DNA from: Symsagittifera roscoffensis
Lineage: Eukaryota > Xenacoelomorpha > Acoela > Convolutidae
DNA length: 60,000 nt
Reading direction: 5' to 3'
NCBI RefSeq assembly: GCF_963678635.1
Contig: NC_087063.1
Location: 41,122,759 to 41,182,758 of the forward strand
The notes under the pieces are model-generated. The model did no database searches and was not told the origin of the DNA. It saw only the letters and a list, made by a program, of their open reading frames with translations. Below are positions 21,174 through 32,826 of this stretch, piece after piece (the first letter of the stretch is position 1; every line of letters starts with the position of its first letter). The position numbers and the translations under genes are program-made.

Positions 21174-22385
21174 ATTTGTTTTTCGATTAAACTACTGTCA
21201 AAATGTCAAATTGTTCTTAGGGTAGTCTTCTAAATCTTCTTGAAAAAGCCTGGAACCGTCCCTTTGCTCATCTCGTGAAAAAACCTCTTTCCCATTCAAA
21301 CATAGCTCTTGGAATTTTCAGAAAAACGTCTTTGGTCAAATGTAAGTTTTCTGAAATCGATCGGCCAATACCTGAATGCGGCCATTTACTTCAAAATATT
21401 TTCATGAGAAAGACCTGACGCGGTCATTTTTTGATTTTTGACAAAATTTTGCAAAGCCCTTAAGCGGCCATTTGTATAAGGAAAGATTACTAGAGCTTAT
21501 ATATACTGCAACCGGGGCCTAGGAAATTAGACGATAAGCAAATTAGACGATAAGCAAATTAGACAGATGCTACAAAAACGAAATTAGACGGAATTTATTT
21601 TTTTAAACATCTGACATTTTAGACGAAAAGGAAAGGGCCAACAAAAATTTTTCTTAAGAGTCAAGTTTCACAAATACAAAAAGAACATAAAATGTCAATA
21701 CCTATCAAAATAATTAGTTTAAATGAACATAAAATGTCAAATCTGAATATAACAGGAGAGTCTCGAATTGAATAAATTATGCATGATTGACTTGTAAAGT
21801 TTTTGGCCACCGAATTTGAACTGTTGTCTACAAACAATTTTATTTTTCTTACGCAATTTGTGTGCTAACAAAGTTAATTTCTCTCACTTTGGTCTATTTT
21901 CTCGCAATTGCAGTTTTGCAAAACCGTCCAATTTCCTTTTAAGTACCTCCGTCTAATTTGCTTATCGTCTAATTTCTCAACCCCCACTGCAACCACATGA
22001 GGTCATTATAGGTCAAGAAGTGAGAACTTTCAACACTTATCAAATTCAAATAACAGAAGAATTTTAAATGAGTGAGAGAACGCTACTTGTAAACAAAAAT
22101 CTTTGATAATGTCACTAGTATTTCATAATGTCGCTAGTAAACAATTTAAAAGGCTGTAAGAAAAGGCACCCAAAACATAAATAGAATTCAGTCATAAGCA
22201 ATTGAAGGCAACTTGCAAGTGGCGGGCTCTGATGGCGGTTTAGGATGTAAGCAGTCCGAAGATGTCTCTAGGAAATCATCTGAACTTCTTTGTTCTGACA
22301 TAGAGTACGTAAATGACCATTACAAGGTAGTTGTAGCGTTCGTTTAGATAGCGATTTAATTTGGTATGTCCTCTCCGTCCAATTA
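21127..22385 (+). repeat. Dispersed repeat family R, copy 2 (interrupted)
   Basis: This matches 15148-15882 but is interrupted by the 472-bp element at 21514-21985. Homology runs from GTTCGACGGTAGAGTCATCAG through GAGTGAGAGAACGCT(A/T)CTTGTAAACAAAAATCTTT to TTTGGTATGTCCTCTCCGTCC. No coding capacity is seen. Confidence 0.85.
21514..21985. mobile_element. 472-bp inverted-repeat element with 9-bp TSD (Mutator-like MITE)
   Basis: The left end GGGGCCTAGGAAATTAGACG... and right end (inward GGGGGTTGAGAAATTAGACG...) form terminal inverted repeats of about 36 bp with four mismatches. The repeats themselves contain the doubled word AATTAGACGATAAGCA. Flanks are identical 9-mers, ACTGCAACC, at 21505-21513 and 21986-21994. 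Family R copy 1 shows the empty site. A 9-bp duplication with GGG-type ends fits Mutator-like elements best, though other superfamilies with 8-9-bp duplications are possible. There is no transposase. Confidence 0.9.
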
Positions 22386-22639
22386 AAGAAGCTATCAATT
22401 TTTTTATACATAAAAAACAACATTTTCAACATAAAAAATTATCACTCATTGTAAACAAAATTTTTCTTGGTTCATTGGTCAGATTCTTTATTCCTCAATT
22501 ATCGTGGTAACTTGTTTCATAGATTTTCACCACTGAACGATAACATTTGCTTTCTATAATAGCTTCTGACATGTGATAGAATAAAACTATATAAAGCACC
22601 AGCTCTTCTGCTACATCAAAACGAGCTAAGAGATAGACA
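22386..22639. other. AT-rich spacer, nothing recognised
   Basis: No motif or supported frame. Confidence 0.4.
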
Positions 22640-22689
22640 GGGATACTATCAGGATTATGAAGAACTTCTATCTTGGTCGCGAATTTCGC

Positions 22690-23475
22690 CAAGAACTGTA
22701 CGGTCGCCAAAGTCTGGAATGATAAAGTTCGTTCTAGATGTTCGAGTCGGTCGCGCCGCTGCATGTCGTGTCGTTCGATTTGCTGGGTCGCTTCTGTAGC
22801 GCCGCTTTCTCTGACTGGGTTTGAAAGCCGCGACGGAACTTCGATCGCGAAAGTCTGGTATTCTCGAAAACGAGCTCTAGTCGGTCTTAAGAAACAACTT
22901 AAGATACGGATCGAACGGCGCGACCCGCCATAAAGCGGAGCAATCTTCTCGAACGACCAAACTTTGTCAGCCCTAGAGTTTCGCGACCGTGCAGTTCCGT
23001 CGACTTTTTAAAACCCAGTTGGAGAAGGCGACCGACAGCAAACCGCGCGACTCGACATGCAGTGGCGCGACCGAATCAAGCGCCACCAAATATTGGCGTT
23101 TCCTGACTTTCGCGACGAAAATATGGTATTTCTAGACTTTCGCGACCAAAAACTTCAGTCGCAATTTTCGAAGCAGTTTGCGCTGCTTAATGGTGGATCG
23201 CGCCGTTCGATCCGTTTCCTTGGTCGCGCCGTTTTCGTCTTGGTCGCGAAAATCGCAACGGCGCTATCTTTTTCAAAAATCTGTATCAAATTTCAAAGTC
23301 AAAAGTTGAGTGTGCCGGTCGCGTCGCTGCATGTCTCTTTGGTCGCGCCGTCTCTGTCTTGGTCGCGAAAGTTGCGACGAAACTTTTTGGTTGCGAAAGT
23401 CTGCAATTGCCATATTTTGGTCGTGAAAGTCTGAATGTGGCGAAATTTTGTTCCGAAAGTCTGGACATAAGTCGC
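22690..23475. repeat. CpG-rich field of TCGCGAAAGTCTG-like words
   Basis: The word (GG)TCGCGAAAGTCTGG or its reverse complement recurs at irregular spacing in both orientations, near 22702, 22842, 23108, 23135, 23358, 23390, 23418 and 23450. GGTCGCGCCG words lie in between (about 22748, 23222, 23340). The surroundings are CpG-poor, so this stretch stands out. Related copies occur at 20998-21075 and weaker TCGCGGCATGG words at 24015-24085. Open frames across it reflect the lack of stop-containing words, and I do not call genes. Confidence 0.7.
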
Positions 23476-26207
23476 GGACCTAATGCCGGTGGATCTAATA
23501 ATATAACCAGCAACTAATGTCTTTAATTGATTTTGAACTTAATTTCAAGCCAGGAAATTCAAACTATTTCCATATTGCTTCCTCAATTAATAGATTGTTG
23601 ATGAATCCTATCCCCGTCCCCCCTAGAGCTTTGTAATAAAATCCATTCCAATGAAATTGATTGCTGAGAATTAGGTTCCTCAACTCAAGAAAGGATGTCC
23701 TGGTGTCCAAACTAAATGAAGGTCTGTCTGTTCGCATCACCGATGAATCGGAGTTTTAACGATACTCGTTTAACGAGTTCAGAGTTTGAATTCAGATCAA
23801 AAACTTGAGCAGTTTTGTCTGATTGGCGCACAACCCGCGAGTCAGTTTGTTGACTTTTTCGGTTGGCGGAATAAGGAGGAAAGTAGAGAGGAAAATTGAG
23901 GGTCCGGGTCGAGGTTCGCGAATTATTTTTCGACTTTGTCGGTCTCGCCGATGTTAATTCCGCCACTGAAAACCCATAAAAATAACGAATCTTGGAATCG
24001 ATGGTCGAAAAATTAGTCGCGGCATGGTAAAAAAACTGTTCACGGCATCTGCGAAAAAAATAGTCGCGGCATGGTCGAGAAGTAAATGGCTGCAATGTCT
24101 CTTCAAAAAATGTTTTTTGTTCGTTTTACCGATCTCTTTTTTATATTTTTTATATTTTCTCTGAGTTGTACACTCGTTATTACTAATTCTCACTACTATC
24201 GAGTTGTTATTTGGCATCCTCGATTTGATGTAATAACCTGTAAGTTAAGTTATTCTTGGATACATTTTGGTGGCCAACTCACCACATTTGATGGCTGCAA
24301 CGGATCCAATAGGGCCACTGAGCAGTACTCGATGTTATCACCAACTATCCTGCAGGCCACAGCCAGCCGGACCGCAGCTGGCCGTATCAAATCTATAACA
24401 AATAAATTGAGCAAAAACTACACGGACTCTCTGGCTACAGGTTTTTGTAGGTTTCCTAAAACCATACATATTTTCAGCTTAATCGCACAGACTATACTCT
24501 TTTCTTCGTTTCTTCTTCCCAAACTAACATGTAATCTACATTTGAATCCTCTAAGCAGTCCAAACTTACAGGGCTTACTTCTTGTTATAATTTCATGCTC
24601 ATGATGTTCCGTGCATTGTAGGTTTCTCCCGTGCATTGTAGGTTACCTATCCCAAAAAAATTCTTTAGGTGCACATTGATATTTTTGGTATTTCTCCTCA
24701 AATGCCTATAATAACTGTATTCCCCCAAAGTTTTAACGGCTGTAAGGTCGTTTCTTTAATAGCCCCATACTTCTTCAAAGTTGCAGAGAAACATAAACGC
24801 AAAATAGAACCTAGAGTTTACATAAAATAGGAACTGTAAGCATAGTGATTGCAATTTCTCTAGCTTTCCCCAATAACGGAGCATCTGTGTCTTAATCTGT
24901 GTTCTAATCTGTGCGAAAAAAAGGAAAGCAGTACATGCTATATGGTGAGAGCCTTCACTTCAAATTGCTCACGTAAGTTTTTCCCTTTTTGTCGCAGGAA
25001 GACTTACCATCCTGTTGTTGCTTTCCTGCTTTGCTTGATAAGGAGGAACAACTGCATATCTATCAAACCTTTACCTATGAAATGAGCTTCACCTTTGAAA
25101 TGAAATGAGCTGAATGTTGCATATAGTTTTGCCAGTTGCTCTATTTCTGTTAGGCGTGGGAAGCCTCATCATAGACTCAATGGCACATAGTGGAGTATAG
25201 TTCGTGATGTTTTTTTTCTACTGATTAGTTCCATAACTCTTTTGTGCGACTTTTTTGTGCTAACACTTCTCGCTTCCACTGCTATTTTAACTGAGAAAAA
25301 ATATATGTTTGCATTTTTGACCGGTACAAAAAATTCCCGTTTTTGGAGTGATAAACCGAGGCAAAATTTTTCTATGTTAGAATTTTCTCTGTTTTTTTTT
25401 TGCTGAATGCCAAGTAAAATCATCTATGTGACAATCGAGCTCTTCATTTTTGATTTCATAATAATTACCACGTAAAAAAACTATCTAATTCACTTTGCCT
25501 TACATCTTTAGCGGTTAATCAAACAATTCAGATCATTGCTGGAAAACAGTCGAATTTTTTGATATTTTCTTGTTGTAATCTTGATGGAAAAATTCTATCG
25601 TAAAAAAATGCCAACTTTTTGATGATATTTTTCTTGACTCAAAACACATCACGACAATCAATGAAATAATAAAATTAGCGAAAATTTGTGAAATTAAAAA
25701 TGAAAAGTACTTGGAGTTTAAAAAGAATTTGAGATTGTTCAAAAAAAATAAATTCGTGTTACCCAATACAAATTCGCCTGAAATCATTCTTCAATTAAAT
25801 TTCCCAATTCTTAGTTTGAGAAAATTTGTTAAAACAATTGAATTGTAAATAGAAACCGAGCCCATTTACTAAGTCGCCTTATTTTAAATTATTTATCAGT
25901 TAACATTTTTTTAGGACCCAATCACCCGACTCAAAAGTAAAAAAAAATACGCCTTACTTAATACAAAATCGTCAATTCTACTCCAATCATCGAAATATCT
26001 CACTATTCGATTGCAGTTACGAGAATGTTAGTTTTTTGTTTTAAAAATTATTAACTAAATAGAGTTTGAGCCCGTTAAAAAAAACAAATTTGCCTTGCTC
26101 AAATCTCATTCGCTTTAAAACCAAACTCGCCTAGAAAAAATTATTTATCAAATTTTATGATTCTTTGTTGGAAATTAAATGTTCAGCCAAAGTTAAATTT
26201 TTGATGA
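23476..26207. other. Mostly AT-rich; one weak exon-like stretch near 24235-24440
   Basis: Between about 24235 and 24440 base composition is more balanced and one plus-strand frame reads ...NRATEQYSMLSPTILQATASR..., ending at a possible donor (CTACAG/GTTTTT at 24441). No clear acceptor or homology is seen. The 16-mer CCGTGCATTGTAGGTT is directly repeated near 24610 and 24630. From 25730 to 26110 are loosely similar AAAAATAAATTCG..GCC segments. Nothing else is recognised. Confidence 0.35.
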
Positions 26208-26534
26208 GTTCTTAAAGCTAAAAAACAAGCTCTTCACAAAATTGATTACAATCTTTACGACCAAAGACAAGATAACAGGAAAATCAATGAAGTAACTACA
26301 AAAAAGGGATGTCTTTCAACTGTAAGTGGCGTTAATGCAACTGAAATAACTAGCCAAACTGAAAACGCCGAGATACATGAGTTTGAACATTTTAAAACCC
26401 CGGATGACTCCAGAAAAAAGATTTTTGGATCTAGTATCACGGTTCGAATCAGAACAAAAACTACGCCAGACGATACTGTAGTTCCTTCCTACAGAGGAAG
26501 TAGCACTGAAGAGAAAATCAGAGTATTGAGTTAA
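26208..26534 (+). pseudogene. Unidentified open frame without ATG, possibly LINE ORF1
   Basis: A 108-codon frame opens after TGA 26205-26207 and runs to TAA 26532-26534. It has a polar, protein-like composition (ALHKIDYNLYDQRQDNRK..., RKKIFGSSITVRIRTKTTP, TEEKIRVLS). After the stop the same frame resumes with HPSTKLKCVIVHDGSNW. It has no Met near its start. A LINE RT fragment lies 0.5 kb downstream on the same strand, so this could be the 5' protein of the same decayed element. I do not recognise the family. Confidence 0.4.
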
Positions 26535-27039
26535 CATCCATCCACAAAGCTTAAATGTGTTATAGTCCATGATGGCAGTAATTGGAGATACTGCCAATCT
26601 TAAACATAGGAGTGACAATTTCTAAAGTTCAATTATTTTACGAATACTTGAACGATACAGTAGAAAACCAGGTTAGCAACTGGAATTTTTAATTTTGGAA
26701 TAACATCGTAATGATGAACAAGACTTTTCCTTTTTGTGCAATTGCCTTCGTTCAAATATAAAAAAAATACTCAAACAAACAAATGAATTTATTTTATCGC
26801 AAAATCTGTGAAACAACACCCAATGCGGTTGCAGATTCTCCTATTCAGCAATTGAAGTAATTTTATTCTGCTTCGATAGGTTCAGAAAATCCATTGATAG
26901 CAATAAATTGGTTGCATGCTCGTTATCGAATTTTTCCAAGCCTTTGACTCTTTTAATTTCTACAACAAAAAATTGAAATAATTATTTTTTTGAAAATGCA
27001 AAAAAGAACACAATTTTTCATCAGCAGCCGAAAAAAAAC

Positions 27040-27900
27040 ATGGGTCAACAACTTCGAAACAAGTTGGCTTTTCTTGCATCGTACACTTGATTTTTAGTCT
27101 GTATATCAATGAACTAAGCTACCAATTACCTAATTCGTGGAAAGTAGTACAGTTTGCTGAAGACACGCTAAAGTACTAAAAAAAGTTACGAAAATTTACT
27201 CAACTCTTTTCATAGGCATTCATTACAACTGAACACTAAGAAAAAAAGAACTTATCTTTTACAGCAATAAATATTTGCGAAATCATAAAAACAAAAACTT
27301 TTTTGGTTACTTTAGACCACATCTTCATTGAATAATAAAGCAATGTCAGATTATACCAATTTTAATTGTTTCGAATTGAAGTTAGAATGATTCTAAGAAA
27401 ATAGTCTGCGGAATTAGAAACCTGCAACTAATCAAAAAAACCATTGCTTTCAAACCTCGCCTACTGTTCATGAACAAACTAATTAGAAGCCGTCTTCATT
27501 ATTTGGCAGTAGTTCTGAGTGGAATATCAGCAAATTTATTTATTGCTTTGGAAAAGCAAGAGAGCTGGGCAAAACAAATGAGCTGCGGTTGTAAAATGTT
27601 TGACTCATGGTCTGATTCAAAATTGAAACAAAAAATTATGATAATGCTTTTACCCTTTATTTCATTGTAGGCTATTATGCCAATTTTGGTGAAAAAAAAT
27701 CAACTGTTACCTGCTTATTCCGAAACTCAATACAAAAATACTATATCGACACACTTATGAGAACCAAAAAGTTATACTTCGTAGAAAAATATATAAAAAA
27801 ATACGTTAAAAACTCTTTTCTTAAACAATCAGTGATGATATGCAATCTGAGTATAAAGGATAGAGTTAATATTTTGTATATATTACTTTCATCAGAATAA
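27040..27900 (+). pseudogene. LINE reverse transcriptase, C-terminal fragment
   Basis: The plus strand codes in pieces for the end of a jockey/I/CR1-like RT: GIHYN followed by the NTKK-like block and SFTAINI near 27220-27270; then KKIVCGIRNLQLIKKTIAFKP, LIRSRLHYLAVVLSGIS, FIALEKQESWAKQ and DSWSDSKLKQKI (27380-27650). After TAG 27668 comes KKNQLLPAYSETQ. These blocks follow the catalytic domain in that order in such LINEs. Several stops and shifts make it inactive. The catalytic YADD part is not recognisable here. Confidence 0.65.
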
Positions 27901-28559
27901 AATAACACCAAACGATGATTCGTTTTATTTGCGACGGAGTTGAGTTTCTTCCCATACTTTCCCCCTCCTATTCCAATCGCTGTTTCGCCATCTAGTGATG
28001 TCCTTTAAATCCATCTGTGCCTTCAGAGAAGACCTCGAAGGTGTCACTGATCGAAACTCTTGCAACGGCTAAGTCTTTTCATTTAAGGAAAAAACAATTA
28101 CTTTTACTAATCATAAGGTCTAAAGTATCATAGTAACCGAGGTTACATTCAGGAGTTCCTTGACCACTTTATTCAGTTAAAAACTTAGGAGTCAGATGGT
28201 TGGGAATCAAGCCAACCAGATTGGATTGAGAAAACTTACACCTTCACAGAGTAAACAGGAGTTGAAATTAACTCAAAAAGACTCAAGTGATTTGAGACTA
28301 CAGGTCTGTCCTGCACCTACCTAAGGCTGCGTGTTTGTTCCTTTGGCTCGGTAAATTAAAAAAATTTTCGAAAGTAGTTTTATCATTCATAATGCAAAGT
28401 ACACAGGCAGCGTTCGCAACCTGTATTGCATGGAAGGTTCTCTACTTAAAAAAAGACCTGCCTCTTACAAAGCTTATTCAGAAAAATCTGAGTGATAGGG
28501 CCCGCTGCACCCTGAATGTCAAAAACTATTGGTTGGAAAAAAAACTTTCATCAAAAACT

Positions 28560-30378
28560 AAATTTCTATTTTTGTCCAATTTTTGATCTTCCGCCACGGC
28601 CGCGGCCGTAGGGAGACAGCTACCTTTACATTCCACAAGAGCTGCGTAACAACAACCCATTGGTCCAGCGTAAAACTGTCTGGTCGCTTCTGATCTGCCC
28701 TGTGGAGGTGTCGTGGCTCAAAAACAGAAAGATCGTTAATGCCCAGAGAATCTACCTACTCTTTGCGCAAACGCATCTATGTTATTCACAATTTTTTGAA
28801 TCCAGGCGAAGTCCAATTGTAAATCTAATCTGCTGATTTGACAATTTCAATATTAGATTTTTACATGGTTTGACTTTTAACCATTACGATCCGAATGTAT
28901 ACTGGTAAGCAATGAACCTTTTTACATCCGTAGATTCTGGTTTCAAAACCATTTGAGAGATTTCTTTATCAAAAATGGGCTCTGTCCAATTTCTTTTGGA
29001 CTTCGTTTGCCAGAACTACTTCACATTTTGCTGAATCGAACCAAAGTTCTAATGCATCATTATATGTTCCATAGTCGTGCTCCATACCAAAAATCTCACT
29101 AAAGGAGCTTTCGCTCCTACTGCTGAGGCTAAAGAAGCGGGTAAGACACACCCAAGCCACCTTTGGCTGCCGGGTGAACTGCTTGCAAAAATTGGTTATC
29201 ATTCAGTTTTATATTTCTTACCTTACATAAAGAGTTTCTTAATTTTCGATTGTATTTTTCCAAAAAACAAAGTTTGTACGCAAAAAATATAGCCGGGCAT
29301 GCTAAAGCAAAATTTAGGAGGTGAAAAGCATATTGTGCATCCAGCTTATCATTGACTTCCGAAAGCTTTTGCAACTCAGCTATTTTCCATTTAGCAGTTC
29401 TTTTCGACAAGATTCGCCTATAGGGGATCCCAAGATTACATGTTCATATTTGGATATTTTTTTTATTTTTGGACATGGTTTTTTGAAATTGACCTATAAT
29501 TGTATTGTACTGCGTATTGTGATCTGTTCGAAAAAACAGAGCTCACACTTTTCTGTGTTTAGGCTTAACCCGAAGTCTTTTTCTGATTTCAGTATTTTTG
29601 TATGGTCTCGGATTACTATCTTGTAGTCGTCGGCTAGGTTTACATCATCTACATACGAAACGCGTACGTTTATTTTCGATTCATGCTTTTTTACTAGCGT
29701 CTGTATTCTTTACAGCGCTGAAGCCTGCAAAATTTTAAATTCTTGCAATCTTAGACGCAATGCAAGCTGTTGCAAACCTCCATCTCTTTCTATGAGAGCG
29801 GTAAATTTTGCTCCAAAGAGAAAGATCTTAGCTATAATAATAAGGCGCGTAGTAAGAATTTTCAAGAAAATGAGCCCCGCATTGCTGTTTGACTTACTAA
29901 TAGCTCATTAAAATTTTGTGGAATGATCTTTTCCGGACCGGCTCCTGAACCATTTGGAAAAGACATAATTGCTTTGTACACCGCAAACTCAGTTTCCAAA
30001 AAGCTGCTGTCGTTTTCCGAGATTGTATCAGTTCTTTGGGTGTAAAGTTACCATTTTTTTATAGTTAGGACCCGCAAAAAGAGCGAATTTGTCGTCTGCA
30101 GCGGCCAGACTTATTGCTCCTTTTATTTTTTCCTCATCGAAATTGCTGCCGATTGGCTTTACTTCCTGCTGGGGATCGGTCTGGGGTGGGTTTGACCCTT
30201 GAGAAAGGGGTTTAGACTGTGAAACAATTTTGGCTCTTACTCTTTTGTTTGTTATAGAGCTCATAGCTGTCGTTTGCTCACAACCATTTCTTTTGGACTG
30301 TTCAAGAAAACACAAGAACAACGTCAAACAAATTGGCCAATAAGAAACAATTTCTACGTTGTAGAAAAAGTCATTCAT
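28560..30378 (-). pseudogene. LINE-B reverse transcriptase with RPD-type C-terminus (unit 1)
   Basis: Read from 30378 leftward: an N-terminal piece with NFDEEKIKGAISLAAADDKF; FTALIERDGGLQQLALRLRL (the 'DGG(I/L)xPIA' RT block); VRVSYVDDVNLADDYKIVIR (catalytic YVDD); KDFGLSLNTEKCEL; ILGSPIG; AVHPAAKGGLGVS; and finally QKRPDSFTLDQW..LLWNVKV. RPD followed by a D/N-V-K/T block is the layout of a PD-(D/E)XK restriction-like nuclease, here degenerate. Many stops and shifts break the frame, so it is a decayed element. The overall order is that of an animal LINE whose nuclease follows the RT. Confidence 0.65.
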
Positions 30379-30959
30379 TTTATCAGAAAGACTTTTTGCC
30401 GAGGGAATATGGCTGATTTTATTTAGTTATCTAGAACTAAGTCATTATCAATTGAAGCATTTTTGACTGATTTCCTATTAACACACATAAGTCATTGAAA
30501 TTGTTCGATCTTCCTAGAGTCGCTGAGAGTTATGTTTACACAATTAACCTGATACCAAATCAAAAAACAATCACATCTAGTCCAGTTTAAAACACTTAAA
30601 AACTTGTATATTCCTTTTTGTTTTTCCTCATCTTGACGGCGCGGCGTAAGGGTAGAAAAAGATGTTGACTGGTTACAAAGGGATTGAACTAACTCATAAA
30701 AACAAGTTTGGACTTTATAACTCAAGAAAAAATTTTACAAAACTATTTTAAAGAAAAATATAAAATCTCAAAAAACTCTCTGATGAGGAACAATCTCATC
30801 CGAGCTCAAAAGGATCACCGGCGCTTCAACAAAATCCTCAAGCCATAAACATCTTCCTCCAGACCAGAGATTTTACTTGACAGACCTATCTATAAAACTT
30901 CTCAAAGGGCGCCCGACAAACAGGCACAACATCAAACATATCCCATCCCTTCAACAAGT

Positions 30960-32647
30960 TTATCACAACAATAATTATAAAAGTGATTGCGAATGTTTTA
31001 TTCAAAAATTTACATCACGAGATAGAGGTAATTAAAAATGCATAATACAAAAATTTTTAAAGACTTAAAATTTTTAAAGGCTTAAAAGAATTAAAAACTT
31101 TAAAGAATGATGAACGATCATTAAAATTGGCCTAACAACATAACTTTAAAAAATTCAACTAATCAAAAATTTGCCAATTTGAAAATTGCGCTAGAATAGG
31201 ATCATGAGTATATCATCTCGCTGAGTCGTTCTCTTGATTTCATCTTTTTTAAAAATTAAATTTACATTTCACATCTCGTTTTGTCTCATTTTCCAATTTC
31301 GAAACATTTTTTGTTTCGACATTTATTTTTGTATCAGCCAAAAATTCGTTTTCGGAACAATAATTTAAGGGTCAAATCCCTGCTCCCGAATTCATCGCAG
31401 GTATTTATTCTCGGGCTCTCCTTCCAGATGTGAAGTGCAGCTAATGTCAGTAGCTTGACCTAGGTGTTAGCCTAATCTATAACCTCCCATGACATTCCCG
31501 AGCTCGAGCCCTTAATTCCAAACTGCCATAGATGTTGTCCTAAGGGTGAGTCCTCTTTCCGGTGTTTGTCAATTCCAGCGGTTAGTTGTCCAACCGTTTG
31601 GCCGACATAGGTAGAATTACACTCATAACAAAAAATCTTCTTAACCATTTTTGCTTTTAGTTCACGTGAAAAACAAGACTTTAAGGATGGTAGGCAGGTT
31701 TTCAGCTTTTTGGTAATGAAAGTAATTGGCGCCTTGATTATGTTTCGCACCTATTTACAACAATCACACTTTCATTGCCTCGGTACTGCACCAACATCAT
31801 GGGTGGTGTGCCTGTATTATCAAAACTCTCTCGATGTAGGTCCTTACCAGGGCTCATAATGGCATTTCCTCTGTTGAGTCTGTCAAGGATCCTCGAAACA
31901 TTTTTCATCAACCCAAGATTTTGGGTAGTGGTTGTCCAGTCATCATTTTTATACATTCATGGCTTCATCGAATTAATTCCAACTAGAAGTGCTTCTGAGA
32001 AGTCCAAAAACTGCGCCTTCTCTTTTGTTATTCTTTTGATGGAGTGGAGCGCAGCTCCTAAAATTACAATTGTCCCTGTATCAGTTGGTTTTTGATACCA
32101 TCCAAGGTTTCGTTTCTACGGGTGTTCACGTTAACATTACTGTCAAGAAATCAAAGTTGCCTTTCTCGTAAGCCTTTTCTAAGGTAAACTGTAGATTTGG
32201 ATGTTATGGATTCGCATCTCTTAAAAATTCTTCTGAATCTCCTTTCACAGTTCTCACAATATCATCTGCATATCTAAGAAAGAGTATCATTTCCTTTGAG
32301 TGTTGCTTTTGTTCCCTTAACTCACAGCATGCCGAGCAAAATCAAACTCTATTAGCATTTTTTCTACATTCCAGTTCTTGAAGCTTACCACATTTTTGAT
32401 GGAATCAATTTAAACAATTTTCACATTCAACACCTTTCTGTCTATACGTAACTTTTTTCCTAATTTCTGGAGAGGAGATGCCATTTAGATCTTCAATTGG
32501 CTTGCAAACTTTGGGATTCTTTTTCTTCAATACAGTTTCGAACTCTTTCATCCACAAATATGCCAGTATGAGTACAAGAGGGGCTCACATAGCCAAACCA
32601 TCCTTCTGTGTATAGCACATATCAATGCACTTTAAGTTTACCTGACC
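30960..32647 (-). pseudogene. Penelope-like element, truncated 3' part (unit 1)
   Basis: Read from 32647 leftward: RT core with MILFLRYADDIVRTVKGD (YADD catalytic block, about 32250) and FDFLD-NVNV; a linker (DDWTTTTQNLGLMKNV, PPMMLVQYRGNES); then IFCYECNSTYVGQTVGQL..DKHRKEDS (31472-31750), the Cys-bearing GIY-YIG-type endonuclease typical of PLEs. An AT-rich 3' tail runs to about 30960. The 5' half of the RT is missing because the unit junction cuts it. Stops and shifts are present. Confidence 0.8.
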
Positions 32648-32826
32648 TATCATTCATAATGCAAAGTACACAGGCAGCGTTCGCAACCTGTATTGCATGG
32701 AAGGTTCTCTACTTAAAAAAAGACCTGCCTCTTACAAAGCTTATTCAGAAAAATCTGAGTGATAGGGCCCGCTGCACCCTGAATGTCAAAAACTATTGGT
32801 TGGAAAAAAAACTTTCATCAAAAACT

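Larger units (their letters stand above)
28381..32647. repeat. Tandem segmental repeat, unit 1 (4267 bp)
   Basis: It begins TATCATTCATAATGC and ends CTGACC. It carries LINE-B on the minus strand at the left and the truncated 3' part of a PLE on the minus strand at the right. It differs from unit 2 by only a few substitutions (for example near 29294 and 29860). Its left flank (..AAGTAGTTT) differs from the internal junctions. Confidence 0.97.

Noticed and set aside
28335-28586. Plus-strand 83-codon frame repeated in each tandem unit (also 32608 and 36875)
   Set aside because: Antisense to the RPD-type end of LINE-B and repeated only because the unit is repeated.
30779-30815. CTGATGAGGAACAATCTCATC as a hammerhead ribozyme core next to the PLE tail
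   Set aside because: CTGATGA is present, but the required GAAA after stem II is not (CGAGC follows), and GATGAG/CTCATC simply pair with each other.
31775-32095. Plus-strand 106-codon frame in each unit
   Set aside because: Antisense to the PLE linker, which has recognisable sense-strand blocks.
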